Shown: positions 1 through 7,870 of the stretch, in pieces
How the letters are laid out: each line of letters opens with the position of its first letter
How positions within the stretch are numbered: position 1 is the first letter of the stretch
Source of the DNA: Kitasatospora gansuensis
Lineage (GTDB): Bacteria; Actinomycetota; Actinomycetes; Streptomycetales; Streptomycetaceae
Direction of reading: 5' to 3'
DNA: 64,000 nt
Assembly: GCF_014203705.1 (NCBI RefSeq)
Contig: NZ_JACHJR010000001.1
Coordinates: forward strand, 5,952,001 to 6,016,000
Made by a program: the position numbers and the translations under genes
The notes under the pieces: model-generated
What the model was told of the DNA's origin: nothing
What the model saw: the letters and a program-made list of their open reading frames with translations, nothing else
Databases searched by the model: none

Positions 1-514
1 CACCCTCCAGCAGCGCGATGCCGAAGTCGGTGAGCACCGCCCGTCCGCCACGCTCCAGCAGGACGTTGGCCGGCTTGACGTCCCGGTGCAGCACGCCGTG
101 CCGGTGTGCCTGGTCGAGTGCCGCCAGTACCTGTTCACCGACCCTGGCGGCGTCGCGCGGGAGCAGGGTGCCCTCGGAGTCGATCACGTCGGCCAGGGAA
201 CGGCCGTCGATCAGCTCCATGACGATCCACGGCCTACCGTCCTGTTCCAGCACGTCGTAGACCGTGATCACCCCGGGATGCTTGATCTTCGCCGCCGCCC
301 GGGCCTCCTGTTGCATCCGGGAGTTGAGCGTGGGCAGCTCGCGCTCCGGGATGCCGCTGACACTCAGTTCCTTCACGGCGACCGAGCGTTCCAGTTTGGT
401 GTCCCGGGCCATCCAGACGGTGCCCATCCCACCGCGGCCCAGCTGCTCCTGCAGCAGGTAGCGGTCGGCGATCACTCGGCCGACGTCGGGCGCACCGTCG
501 TCCTGAGAACTCAT
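1..514 (-). CDS. Serine/threonine protein kinase, N-terminal part (cut by window edge)
   Basis: Cytoplasmic Hanks-type protein kinase that phosphorylates Ser/Thr residues. The 171 visible residues hold the glycine loop (GRGGMGTVW), the ATP-binding lysine (VAVKEL), the catalytic loop HRDVKPANVLL and the DFG motif (LTDFGIALL). All key catalytic residues are present, so this looks like an active kinase. The ATG is at 514. The gene runs off the left edge, so the rest of the kinase lobe and any membrane or sensor domain cannot be seen. Family assignment is firm; substrate unknown. Confidence 0.93.
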   Translation of the reverse strand, partial: MSSQDDGAPDVGRVIADRYLLQEQLGRGGMGTVWMARDTKLERSVAVKELSVSGIPERELPTLNSRMQQEARAAAKIKHPGVITVYDVLEQDGRPWIVMELIDGRSLADVIDSEGTLLPRDAARVGEQVLAALDQAHRHGVLHRDVKPANVLLERGGRAVLTDFGIALLEG

Positions 515-689
515 GCCGAACCCACTGTCCGTCCCTGTGGTGTCCCCGAGCTGCTGCTCCCAGTCTCCCGCCGCACGCCGTCCGGCGCGCCCCGGGCACA
601 CGGCGCCGACCGGGCTGCCCGCTGAACGGATCGTGCGGAGGGGAGGCCCTGGTTGAGTGGTCGTCAGACCGTGGGGCCAGAAGGGTTGT

Positions 690-1073
690 TCAGGGCAGCT
701 CGGCCGCGAGGAGTTCGGTGATGATCTCGGTGCCGAGGGCGTAGGCCGGGACGCCGGCGGTGATGAGGGCGGTTTCGGTGACGCCGATGAGGTCGGTGAG
801 GGTGGCGCCGGTGTGGAGGGCGCCTTGGGCGTGGATGCGGGCCGGGGTGGGGTGGTTGAGGGCGAGGAGTTGGCCGAAGTGGACGAGTTGTTGGACTCGG
901 GGGCCGAGGGGGTTGTCGGTCAGGACGATGTGGCGGAGGGTGGCGAGGGCCTCTTCGGTGGGGAGGCGGTCGAGGTGTTGGGCCAGCTGGAGGCGGTCTT
1001 CGACGCCCTTGGGGACGGTGCCGAGGGTGGTGCGGTAGCGGGCGCGTACGGCTTCGGCGCGGGAGTCGGTCAT
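690..1073 (-). CDS. Carboxymuconolactone decarboxylase-like (AhpD-fold) protein
   Basis: A 127-residue all-helical protein of the carboxymuconolactone decarboxylase-like family (segments LAQHLDRLPTEEALATLRHI and GALHTGATLTDLIGVTETA). Members act as decarboxylases or as small redox/peroxidase proteins. No CxxC redox pair is visible, so a peroxidase role is unlikely. Its ATG overlaps the TGA of the upstream aldolase gene (TCAT at 1070-1073 on the plus strand), so the two are translationally coupled and probably act on the same small-carbon substrate. The exact reaction is not known. Confidence 0.8.
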   Translation of the reverse strand: MTDSRAEAVRARYRTTLGTVPKGVEDRLQLAQHLDRLPTEEALATLRHIVLTDNPLGPRVQQLVHFGQLLALNHPTPARIHAQGALHTGATLTDLIGVTETALITAGVPAYALGTEIITELLAAELP

Positions 1074-1726
1074 GAGGCGGCCCGGGCGATCGAGGCCTGG
1101 ACGGCGGCCAGGGCGCCGGCGGGGAAGTCGACGGCTCCGCCGAGGGCCACGGCGGCGAGTTCGGCTTCGGCGCTCTCCTCGATGGCGACTACGAGGTGGG
1201 CGGTGGCGGCCGAGTCGGGGCCGAAGACCAGGAGGCCGTGGTTGGCGAGGAGGACGGCGGAGGTTGTGGGGCGCTCGGAGAGGACCGCGGCGATGCCGCG
1301 GACGGAGACGTCCGACCCGCGCGGCCCCCACGGCACGACCGGGACGTCCTCGGGCTGGCCGAAGCGGAGCATCGGCTCGGTGCGGCACGGCAGTGGCCGG
1401 TGGGCCACGGCGAAGGCGGTGGCGGCGGGGGAGTGGGTGTGGATGATCGCGCCGACGTGGGGGCGGGCGCGGTAGACGGCGCTGTGCATGGCGATGATCT
1501 CGGTGCTGACGGAGCGGAGTTCGCCTTCGAGCAGCCGGCCGTCCAGGCTGACGATCGCGAGCTGTTCGGGCCGGAGGTCGCGGACGAAGCCCGGGGTGAG
1601 CAGGAAGCGGTCGTCGTCGAGCCGGGCGCTCAGGTTGGCGTGTCCGGAGTGGGACATCACCCCGGCCGTGAAGAGATCGGCGGCGGCTTCGACGAGTTGC
1701 CGGCGGACGAGTGCTGTGTCGGGCAT
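1070..1726 (-). CDS. Class II aldolase/adducin family protein
   Basis: A 218-residue cytosolic protein of the class II (zinc) aldolase family, which includes fuculose-phosphate aldolases, epimerases and decarboxylases. Metal ligands are visible as the HTH motif in GAIIHTHSPAATAFA and the later histidine in ANHGLLVFG; the phosphate/substrate loop is GHANLSAR. I chose ATG 1726 because GGAGG sits 9 nt upstream; the longer open frame has no such site. It is the first gene of a two-gene operon with the decarboxylase-like gene and diverges from a merR gene with a dyad between them. Substrate cannot be read from sequence. Confidence 0.85.
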   Translation of the reverse strand: MPDTALVRRQLVEAAADLFTAGVMSHSGHANLSARLDDDRFLLTPGFVRDLRPEQLAIVSLDGRLLEGELRSVSTEIIAMHSAVYRARPHVGAIIHTHSPAATAFAVAHRPLPCRTEPMLRFGQPEDVPVVPWGPRGSDVSVRGIAAVLSERPTTSAVLLANHGLLVFGPDSAATAHLVVAIEESAEAELAAVALGGAVDFPAGALAAVQASIARAAS

Positions 1727-1787
1727 GGCGGAGTACCTCCGAGGTCGGTCGGCAGCGGTTGCTGTCCGGACGCCGCCCACTCTTCAA

Positions 1788-1810
1788 CTTGCACTAAGGT
1801 TTAAGTCAAG
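1788..1810. promoter_or_regulatory. MerR-type operator dyad
   Basis: CTTGCACTAA, three bases, then TTAAGTCAAG: a 23-bp imperfect dyad (7 of 10 arm positions symmetric) in the 105-bp gap between the aldolase operon and the merR gene. Long-spacer promoters with a central dyad are typical MerR targets. On the minus strand TTGACT could serve as a -35 box with a 19-bp spacer. Assignment to this regulator is inference from position. Confidence 0.5.
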
Positions 1811-1831
1811 CGAGGAAGAGGGGGCTGGGGC

Positions 1832-2212
1832 GTGCGGTTGACGATCGGTCAGCTGGCCGAGGCCACCGCCGTGCCCGCCTCGGCCATCCGGTTCTGGGAA
1901 CGGCACGGCCTGCTGCCCGAGCCCGAACGCCAGGGCGGCCAGCGGCGCTACCCGCCGGAGGCTGCCGAGCGGATCGTGGTGCTGCGCAAGTGCCAGCAGG
2001 CCGGTCTGACCCTGGCCGAGATCCGCGAGTTCCAGCTGGAGCAGGAGGCGCGGCAGGCGATGATCCGCAGCAAGATCGCCGAGGTCGAGCAGCGCATGGT
2101 CGACCTCGAACACGCCCACCAGCTGCTCACCCACGCCCTGCAGTGCGGGGAAGAGGACATCGTCCGCTGCCCGAAGTTCCGCGAGCAGATGGCGAGTTGG
2201 CGGACACCGTAG
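1832..2212 (+). CDS. MerR family transcriptional regulator
   Basis: A 126-residue DNA-binding regulator. The N-terminal winged HTH is clear (LTIGQLAEATAVPASAIRFW, then RRYPPEAAERIVVL), followed by a dimerisation helix rich in E/Q and a short C-terminus with two cysteines (LQCGEEDIVRCPKF). Such cysteines can sense metals, thiols or electrophiles, but the effector is unknown. The start is GTG 1832. It diverges from the aldolase/decarboxylase operon with a MerR-like dyad between them, so it probably controls that operon and itself. A strong hairpin follows the gene. Confidence 0.9.
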   Translation: MRLTIGQLAEATAVPASAIRFWERHGLLPEPERQGGQRRYPPEAAERIVVLRKCQQAGLTLAEIREFQLEQEARQAMIRSKIAEVEQRMVDLEHAHQLLTHALQCGEEDIVRCPKFREQMASWRTP

Positions 2213-2221
2213 GACAAGTGA

Positions 2222-2253
2222 GAGGGCCCCGGTTCGATGGAACCGGGGCCCTC
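2222..2253. terminator. Bidirectional hairpin terminator
   Basis: A perfect 13-bp stem (GAGGGCCCCGGTT with AACCGGGGCCCTC) and a 6-nt loop between the convergent merR and beta-helix genes; no T-run, as is usual in these genomes. Confidence 0.85.
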
Positions 2254-2266
2254 AGCCACAGAAGGG

Positions 2267-5023
2267 TCAGGCGGCGGTGAACCAGCCGAGCAGGTCGGCG
2301 ATGGCGTGGGTGGGGGAGCCCGGGTTGTCGATGGTGAAGCGGCCGGTGGCGTCGACCGGGGTGGTGGTGTGGTTGGAGAGGGTGGCTCCGGTGGTGAAGT
2401 TGAGGTTGGAGACCGGGGGCCGGGGGGTGCCGGTGGCGTGGGTGGTGAGGTAGCCGGGGCCCTCGGGCTCGGTGACGGTGAGGTTGAGGACGGCTGCGGT
2501 GGCGCCGGTGGGGGCGGCGGCCGGGCTGACGGTGAGTGAGGTGTTCTGGGTCAGCTTGCCGGTGGTGCGGGTGTCCGCGACCCGGGTGGGGGTGAGCGGG
2601 GTGAAGAGGCTGGTGCCGCTCGGGCCGTAGGAGCCGAAGACGTCGACGATGACGTGGGTGAGGCCGCTGGGGTTGTAGACGGTAATGGTGCCGTCGGTGG
2701 CGATCGGGATCAGGGCCTGGTTGGAGACCGTCTGGCCCGGCAGGAAGTTGAGGTTGGAGACGGCCGGTCGGGTGATGTCGCTCGGGTACGCGGTGAGGTA
2801 GCCGCCGGTGGTGGGCTGAGTGGCCGTCAGGTTGACCAGCACGGCCTTGGCGTCGGCGGGCACACCGGCCTGGCCGGTCACCTGGACCTTGCGCGGGGTG
2901 GTGTCGAGGGCGCCGCCGGTGGTGCGGGTGTCGAGCAGACGGCCGGGCTGGACGGGGGCGAACTTCTCGCCGTACTTGGTGCCGTCGCCGTCGTAGTAGC
3001 CGACGATGTCGCCGATCACGTCGACCTGGCCGCCGCCGGAGTTGTAGATCCGGATCCGGTTGCTGGTGCCGGTCGGGACGGTGACCAGGTTGGCGACGGT
3101 CTGTCCGGCCCGGAAGTTGATGCTGGAGGCGAGCGGCCGCGCGGCGCCGTCCGGGTAGACGGTCAGGAAGCCGTCCTGGGTGGCGCCGGTGACGGTGAGG
3201 TTGAGGACCACGGCGACGGGGCGGTAGTACGGCACGTTGCCGGTGTTGTGCGGCCAGATGTTCAGCGTCTCGCCCGCGGTGAGCTTGCCCTGGTGGTCGC
3301 CGAGGGCGGTGCGGGTGTCGAGGAAGCGCTCCGGTGAGAGGGGCAGGTACCCGGCCGGCGCGTAGCGGACCTTGACCGTCTTGGTGACGGATTCGGTGCG
3401 GCCGCCCGCGTCGGTGACGGTCAGCTTGACCTGGTAGTCACCGGGGACGGCGTACAGGTGCGAGAAACCAGGATTGACCGTGGGTTCGCTGCCGTCGCCG
3501 TAGTCCATCACCTGCTTGGTGAGCTGCCAGGAGCTGGTGGTGGAGGCCGGGTCGAAGGAGTACGCGAGCGGCTCGAAGCCGGCTTCGATGCTGAAGTCGG
3601 GTACCAGCGGGGCTGGTTCGGTGACCTCGACCGCGTTGTTGTAGTCGGGGCTGACGACCCTGCCGCCGAGACCGTCGGTCACCGTGACCACGACGGAGAA
3701 GCGGCCGGTGGTGGGATAGGTGTGCTTGGCGGAGGGCGCGGTGGTGATCACGGGGGCGCTGCCGTCGCCGAAGTCGTAGCTGTAGCTCAGCTGGGTCGGC
3801 CAGAGGTTCCGCGCGGTGGCGGTGGCGGTGAACTCCAGCGGGTGCGGGCCCTTGTTGACACTCAGGCCGAGGTCCACCCTGCCCAGGCCGTGGAACTCGT
3901 GCGCGCCGATGTCGTACGCGGTGCCGCCGGGGCCGGTGTTGGGCATGGTCGGGTCGTCGATCAGGCCCTTGCCGAACACGTCCTCGGGCAACCGGGGCGC
4001 GGTCGGGTCGGCGGCGTCGATGGCGGGGGAGCGGCTCAGCAGCTTGAGCCGGTCGGGAGCGCCGTCGGTCGGTGTCGTCCTCGGGTCGGCGCTCAGGTCG
4101 CCCGCGCCCTGGGCTGAGGCCTGCTGGAAGGCCGCGGGAGTGCTGTACTGCGCGCCGCCCCAGCCGACCAGGTAGGGGAAGAGCAGGTTGTGGCCGAGCG
4201 TGCTGCCGGTGGCCGAGCCGGTGGCCACCGAGATGCCGTTCTGGGGCTGGCTGCAGGGCCAGGAGCCGGGCTTGGTGGCGACGATGTTGTTCTTCAGCAC
4301 GGAGCCGGCCGAGGCCCCGGCGAGGCTGATCCCGGTGCCGCAGCCGACGGTGAGGGAGTTGTGGGTGATCACGGTGCCGGGGGCGTCGGTGGCCGAGATG
4401 CCCGGGCCGGTCGCGTCGACCAGGTCGTTGCCGGTGACCAGGGTGTTGCGTACCCCGGCGCCGATCGCGATGCCCTTGGAGTTGTAGAAGGCGGACCGGC
4501 TCACGGTCAGGTCGGTGGAGCTGCCGCGCAGCGCGACGGCGGGCGGGGCGTCGGTGGCGGCGACCACCAACAGCCCGTCCAGGGTGACCCGGGCGGAGTC
4601 GGTGACCACCGCCTTCTCCTGGCTCGACGACAGCCGGAAGTTCCGGACGACGACGTCGTGGACCCCGGTGGTGGTCAGGGCGGTGGGACTGTTGGTGACA
4701 CCGAACCCGGCGGTGGGCCACCGGTCCCGGAAGCTGCCGGCGAAGACGATCGGCTGCTCCGGGGTGCCCGAGCGGGTCAGGGTCACCGACTCGGGGTAGC
4801 TGCCCTCGACCTGGACGGTCTGGCCGGGCTCGACCACCCGGGTGGCCGCGCCGATGGTGCAGTACGGCCGGGCGGCGGTGCCGGTGCCGGCGTCGGAGCA
4901 GTTCGCCGACGCGGCGTTGTTGACGTACAGGGTGGTGACGGCGGCCGAGGCCGCGGGTATGGGCAGGCCGAGCACGGCGAGGGCCGTGGCGGCGGAGATG
5001 CCGACGAACTGTCTGAGACGCAA
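2267..5023 (-). CDS. Secreted right-handed beta-helix / PKD-domain protein with three LDTR repeats
   Basis: A 918-residue exported protein. A Sec signal peptide (FVGISAATALAVLGLPIPA, cut near ASA-A) is followed by a parallel beta-helix region (about 30-370) with repeated turns such as LVTGNDLVDATGPGISA. Two PKD-like domains (about 375-550) carry FDFGDGS/MDYGDGS-type motifs. Three tandem domains of about 115 residues follow, each opening with a LDTR/ADTR motif (RFLDTRT, RLLDTRT, RVADTRT). Beta-helix proteins often bind or cleave polysaccharides, but no catalytic residues can be assigned. The start is TTG 5023, preceded by GGGGGAACC. Transcribed alone. Confidence 0.85.
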   Translation of the reverse strand: MRLRQFVGISAATALAVLGLPIPAASAAVTTLYVNNAASANCSDAGTGTAARPYCTIGAATRVVEPGQTVQVEGSYPESVTLTRSGTPEQPIVFAGSFRDRWPTAGFGVTNSPTALTTTGVHDVVVRNFRLSSSQEKAVVTDSARVTLDGLLVVAATDAPPAVALRGSSTDLTVSRSAFYNSKGIAIGAGVRNTLVTGNDLVDATGPGISATDAPGTVITHNSLTVGCGTGISLAGASAGSVLKNNIVATKPGSWPCSQPQNGISVATGSATGSTLGHNLLFPYLVGWGGAQYSTPAAFQQASAQGAGDLSADPRTTPTDGAPDRLKLLSRSPAIDAADPTAPRLPEDVFGKGLIDDPTMPNTGPGGTAYDIGAHEFHGLGRVDLGLSVNKGPHPLEFTATATARNLWPTQLSYSYDFGDGSAPVITTAPSAKHTYPTTGRFSVVVTVTDGLGGRVVSPDYNNAVEVTEPAPLVPDFSIEAGFEPLAYSFDPASTTSSWQLTKQVMDYGDGSEPTVNPGFSHLYAVPGDYQVKLTVTDAGGRTESVTKTVKVRYAPAGYLPLSPERFLDTRTALGDHQGKLTAGETLNIWPHNTGNVPYYRPVAVVLNLTVTGATQDGFLTVYPDGAARPLASSINFRAGQTVANLVTVPTGTSNRIRIYNSGGGQVDVIGDIVGYYDGDGTKYGEKFAPVQPGRLLDTRTTGGALDTTPRKVQVTGQAGVPADAKAVLVNLTATQPTTGGYLTAYPSDITRPAVSNLNFLPGQTVSNQALIPIATDGTITVYNPSGLTHVIVDVFGSYGPSGTSLFTPLTPTRVADTRTTGKLTQNTSLTVSPAAAPTGATAAVLNLTVTEPEGPGYLTTHATGTPRPPVSNLNFTTGATLSNHTTTPVDATGRFTIDNPGSPTHAIADLLGWFTAA

Positions 5024-5440
5024 GAGTGGTTCCCCCGTGTGATGTGGAGCAGGCGCCGCCCGCAGACTGCGAGGCGATCAGGAGCATTGTGACGATGACG
5101 ACCTGTCATGTCAGTGCATTTCTTCGCCTTCCGGGCCGGCCCGCGGACTCCGTGGACGATCGAGCCGGGCGGGGTGCGGAGGCGGCGGATGACGGCCTTC
5201 CGAACCGGTGCGCGGAAGCGGAGCGGTCGCCCGGTCGGGGCGGTGGTGCGAACGCTCCGTTCCGGGCTCCGGCGCACGCCCCGGACGGGCTGACGGGGGG
5301 TCAGTCCAGAGGTTGGCCTCACGCTCACTGATGGCGGTATGTGTTTAGCCAGTCACGGAGGGTTGTGTTCCGATGGATCCTGTCCACCCTCACTGGCAGG
5401 CCGCGACGGAACGCGTGGCCCCCTGATCCGAGAGGTACAC
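5024..5440. other. Divergent intergenic region (417 bp)
   Basis: Separates the divergent starts of the beta-helix gene and the next secreted-protein gene, so it must hold both promoters. I see a short TGTCATGTCA repeat near 5105 but no convincing promoter pair, operator or RNA gene. An in-frame extension of the downstream gene to 5339 lacks a ribosome site. Confidence 0.5.
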
Positions 5441-6649
5441 ATGCCCCCCACCGTTAGTCGCGCCGCCGGCGCCCGTCGGCTGGCGCGTCGCGTCGGCATC
5501 GCGGGTGCGGCCCTGGTCGCCGTCGCGGCCCAGCTCCTGACCAGCCCGATCGCGGATGCCCGTGGCGGGGGTCAGCACCGGGTCGGCGACGACGTGATCC
5601 AGGCAAACCCTCTTCCGTTCACGACCAGGTTCGAGGGCGACTTCCACGGCTCGATCACCCGGATCAGCAACTCGCTGATGACCTGTGACGAGACCAAGCC
5701 CCCGCTGGACCCGGCGCAGCCGCCCTGTGAGCAGGCCCGGACGGGTGAGGGCACGCGGCCGATCAACAACAACTACCAGATGAAGTACGTCAACATCGAT
5801 CCCGGCACCATCGGCCCGTTCGGCGACGCGATCTACTCCGCGAGCTCCGCCGACCTGGGTCTGATCGAGGGCTCGACGGTGAAGTACGCGCGGCTGTACT
5901 GGGGCGGCACCCGCGGCATCGAGGACGTGGTGCTGCCGGAGAGCCAGATCGACGAGGTCTACCTCAAGCTGCCGGGCGACACCACCTACACCAATATCGC
6001 CAACCAGCAGCCGTCCATCGGCTACATCACCACCGAGGCGGAGAGCAGCTACCAGGCCTCGGCGGACATCACCGACATGGTCAAGGCGAAGGGCAACGGC
6101 ACCTACACCGTCGCCAACATGGACTCGGTGGTGAAGCCGCACAGCTGGGGCGGCTGGACGATCGTGGTCGCGTACGAGAACCCCTGCAAGCCGCTGCGCC
6201 ACATCCACCTCTGGGACGGCTTCCAGGTGGAGCTGCCGGACAGCCCGCCCCGGGAGCTGAAGCTGACCGGCCTGCAGACCCCGCCGGTCGACGATGACGT
6301 CATCGGAAAGCTGGGCTTCGTGGTCTACGACGGTGACCTGAAGTGGACCGGTGACACCCTCGCCGTGCAGTCCACCAACGGCCCGCTGGCGAACTTCGTC
6401 GACCCGAACCACAAGGCCGACGACGCCTTCAACTCCACCATCGAGGAGCTGACCCCGGCCGACCAGTTCAACCGGGTGCCGTACAACCGGAACAACTTCG
6501 GCTACGACTCGAACCGTTGGGACATCTCCGACTTCCTGCGGGCCGGCGACACGGACATCACGGTGAAGTTCGACACCGACAAGGACGGCTACGACCTCGG
6601 CGTCTTCTACGCCTACGTGAACCTGGACTCGGCGGTGGAAGAGGGCTGA
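5441..6649 (+). CDS. Secreted protein of unknown function (beta-rich, Streptomyces extracellular type)
   Basis: A 402-residue exported protein with an Arg-rich Sec signal (ARRLARRVGIAGAALVAVAA... about residues 10-40). The mature part is beta-rich, with motifs such as VKYARLYWGGTRG, ADITDMVKAKGNGTYTVANM and WGGWTIVVAYENP. This pattern resembles the N-terminal domain of large surface or repeat proteins in actinobacteria; here it stands alone without repeats or an LPXTG anchor. No enzyme motif was recognised. ATG 5441 follows GAGAGGTACAC. Its 3' end overlaps the convergent acyltransferase gene by 37 nt. Confidence 0.8.
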   Translation: MPPTVSRAAGARRLARRVGIAGAALVAVAAQLLTSPIADARGGGQHRVGDDVIQANPLPFTTRFEGDFHGSITRISNSLMTCDETKPPLDPAQPPCEQARTGEGTRPINNNYQMKYVNIDPGTIGPFGDAIYSASSADLGLIEGSTVKYARLYWGGTRGIEDVVLPESQIDEVYLKLPGDTTYTNIANQQPSIGYITTEAESSYQASADITDMVKAKGNGTYTVANMDSVVKPHSWGGWTIVVAYENPCKPLRHIHLWDGFQVELPDSPPRELKLTGLQTPPVDDDVIGKLGFVVYDGDLKWTGDTLAVQSTNGPLANFVDPNHKADDAFNSTIEELTPADQFNRVPYNRNNFGYDSNRWDISDFLRAGDTDITVKFDTDKDGYDLGVFYAYVNLDSAVEEG

Positions 6650-7746
6650 CCCTCCGTCACCTGCCGCGCCCCCGCCTGCCGGGGGCGCGGCAGTCGCGTT
6701 CCCGGGCCCGGGCCGCCGCGCAGGCGGCGCTCCAACGGCCGTTCCACCCAACGGAACAGGGCTCCCGCCAGCGCGAGACTCACGCCGGCCAGCAGCAGCC
6801 ACACCGCGAGCGTGGCGAACCCCGGCGCCGGGCGGCCGTAGAGCGCCAGCCAGGCCCGGAAGCCGATCTCGTGCACCAGGTACCAGGCGAACGACCAGTC
6901 ACCCAGCCGGACCGACACCCGGTGCCCGAATCCGCTGCCGCCGCGCAGGTCGGCCTGGGCGGCGGCGGTGATCAGCAGTGCGAACAGCGGCGCGGAGAGC
7001 AACTGCGCGGCGGAGTACGGCCCGTACCAGAGGCTGTCCGGCACGGCTCGGTGCCAGGGGATCAGGGCCGCGTGGAAGCCGATCACCGCGAGCACGACGG
7101 GGCGCAACGGCAGCGGGCGGACCAGGCCGCGCCGGACGGCCAGCGCGGCGGCCGCGCCGAGCACGAACTGCGGGGTCCGGCTCAGCGGCAGGTAGTCCAA
7201 CAGCCAGCTGCGCAGCGCCGGTTCGGACACCAGGGCACCGGCGAGCCAGAGCAGCGCGCCGAGCAGGACGCAGGCCGCCAGCACCGGCCCGGGCCGACGC
7301 CGGGTCAGGATCGGCAGCAGCAGGGGGAAGAGCAGGTAGAACCAGGCTTCGTCGCCGAGCGACCAGCCCGCTGGGTTGCCGCCCATCACCATCCCGTGCA
7401 GCCACGGGTGCAGCAGCGGCAGCGACCAGAGCGCGGCCGCCAGCGGGACGGCGGCGCCGATCGCCGCGTACACCGCCAGCGACAGGCCGGTGGTGAGCAC
7501 GTGCAGCGGCCAGATCCGGGCCAGCCGACGGCGGTAGAACACCCGCGCGGGCACGGGCGAGTCGGCGTACGTCCAGGCCAGCACGAAGCCGGAGAGCACG
7601 AAGAAGAAGGTCACCCCGCTGCGGCCGTACCAGACCAGCGGGGAGAGCAGCGGCAACTCACCCAGCTGGCGGGAGAGGTGATAGAGCACCACCAGCAGGG
7701 CGGCCCAGAAGCGCAGCCCGGTGAGGGAGGGGAGTCGGATGGGCAC
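6613..7746 (-). CDS. Acyltransferase 3 (OafA/NodX-like) integral membrane protein
   Basis: A 377-residue polytopic membrane protein of the acyltransferase-3 family, which moves acyl groups (often acetyl) onto extracellular sugars or lipids. The family signature is clear: RLPSLTGLRFWAALLVVLYH near the start, with the catalytic His, and FFFVLSGFVLAW in the next helix; ten or so hydrophobic helices follow. The start is probably GTG 7746, since no ATG lies close and no strong ribosome site is visible. It diverges from glnE. The reading frame continues through a 13-bp hairpin and 37 nt into the convergent neighbour. Substrate unknown. Confidence 0.85.
   Translation of the reverse strand: MPIRLPSLTGLRFWAALLVVLYHLSRQLGELPLLSPLVWYGRSGVTFFFVLSGFVLAWTYADSPVPARVFYRRRLARIWPLHVLTTGLSLAVYAAIGAAVPLAAALWSLPLLHPWLHGMVMGGNPAGWSLGDEAWFYLLFPLLLPILTRRRPGPVLAACVLLGALLWLAGALVSEPALRSWLLDYLPLSRTPQFVLGAAAALAVRRGLVRPLPLRPVVLAVIGFHAALIPWHRAVPDSLWYGPYSAAQLLSAPLFALLITAAAQADLRGGSGFGHRVSVRLGDWSFAWYLVHEIGFRAWLALYGRPAPGFATLAVWLLLAGVSLALAGALFRWVERPLERRLRGGPGPGTRLPRPRQAGARQVTEGQPSSTAESRFT
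6661..6693. terminator. Hairpin terminator inside the acyltransferase 3' end
   Basis: A perfect 13-bp stem (CTGCCGCGCCCCC with GGGGGCGCGGCAG) and a 7-nt loop, 12 nt after the stop of the plus-strand secreted-protein gene and within the last codons of the minus-strand gene. Confidence 0.75.
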
Positions 7747-7870
7747 ACCGGGGTTAACGGGGCACCGGGCGACGGGGTGACGGGGCGGGGTGACGGGACG
7801 TCGGCCACGGCCGCCGGGCGCTCGCACACGTACGCTCGTACCGAACGGATGTGGCGGCAGAGAGGCGACC

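Noticed and set aside
2222..2253. GGTTCGA stretch as a possible tRNA T-arm
   Set aside because: It lies in the loop and stem of a perfect terminator hairpin with no cloverleaf around it.
2654..3337. Open frames opposite the beta-helix gene
   Set aside because: Low-complexity Gly/Val/Asp composition typical of antisense frames in GC-rich DNA; the minus-strand gene explains the bias.
5100..5120. TGTCATGTCA repeat as an operator of the secreted protein genes
   Set aside because: Only a short, imperfect repeat with no second site and no promoter in register.
5339..5440. In-frame upstream extension of the secreted-protein gene
   Set aside because: It would put 34 polar residues before the signal peptide, and no ribosome site lies before 5339; ATG 5441 has GAGAGG.
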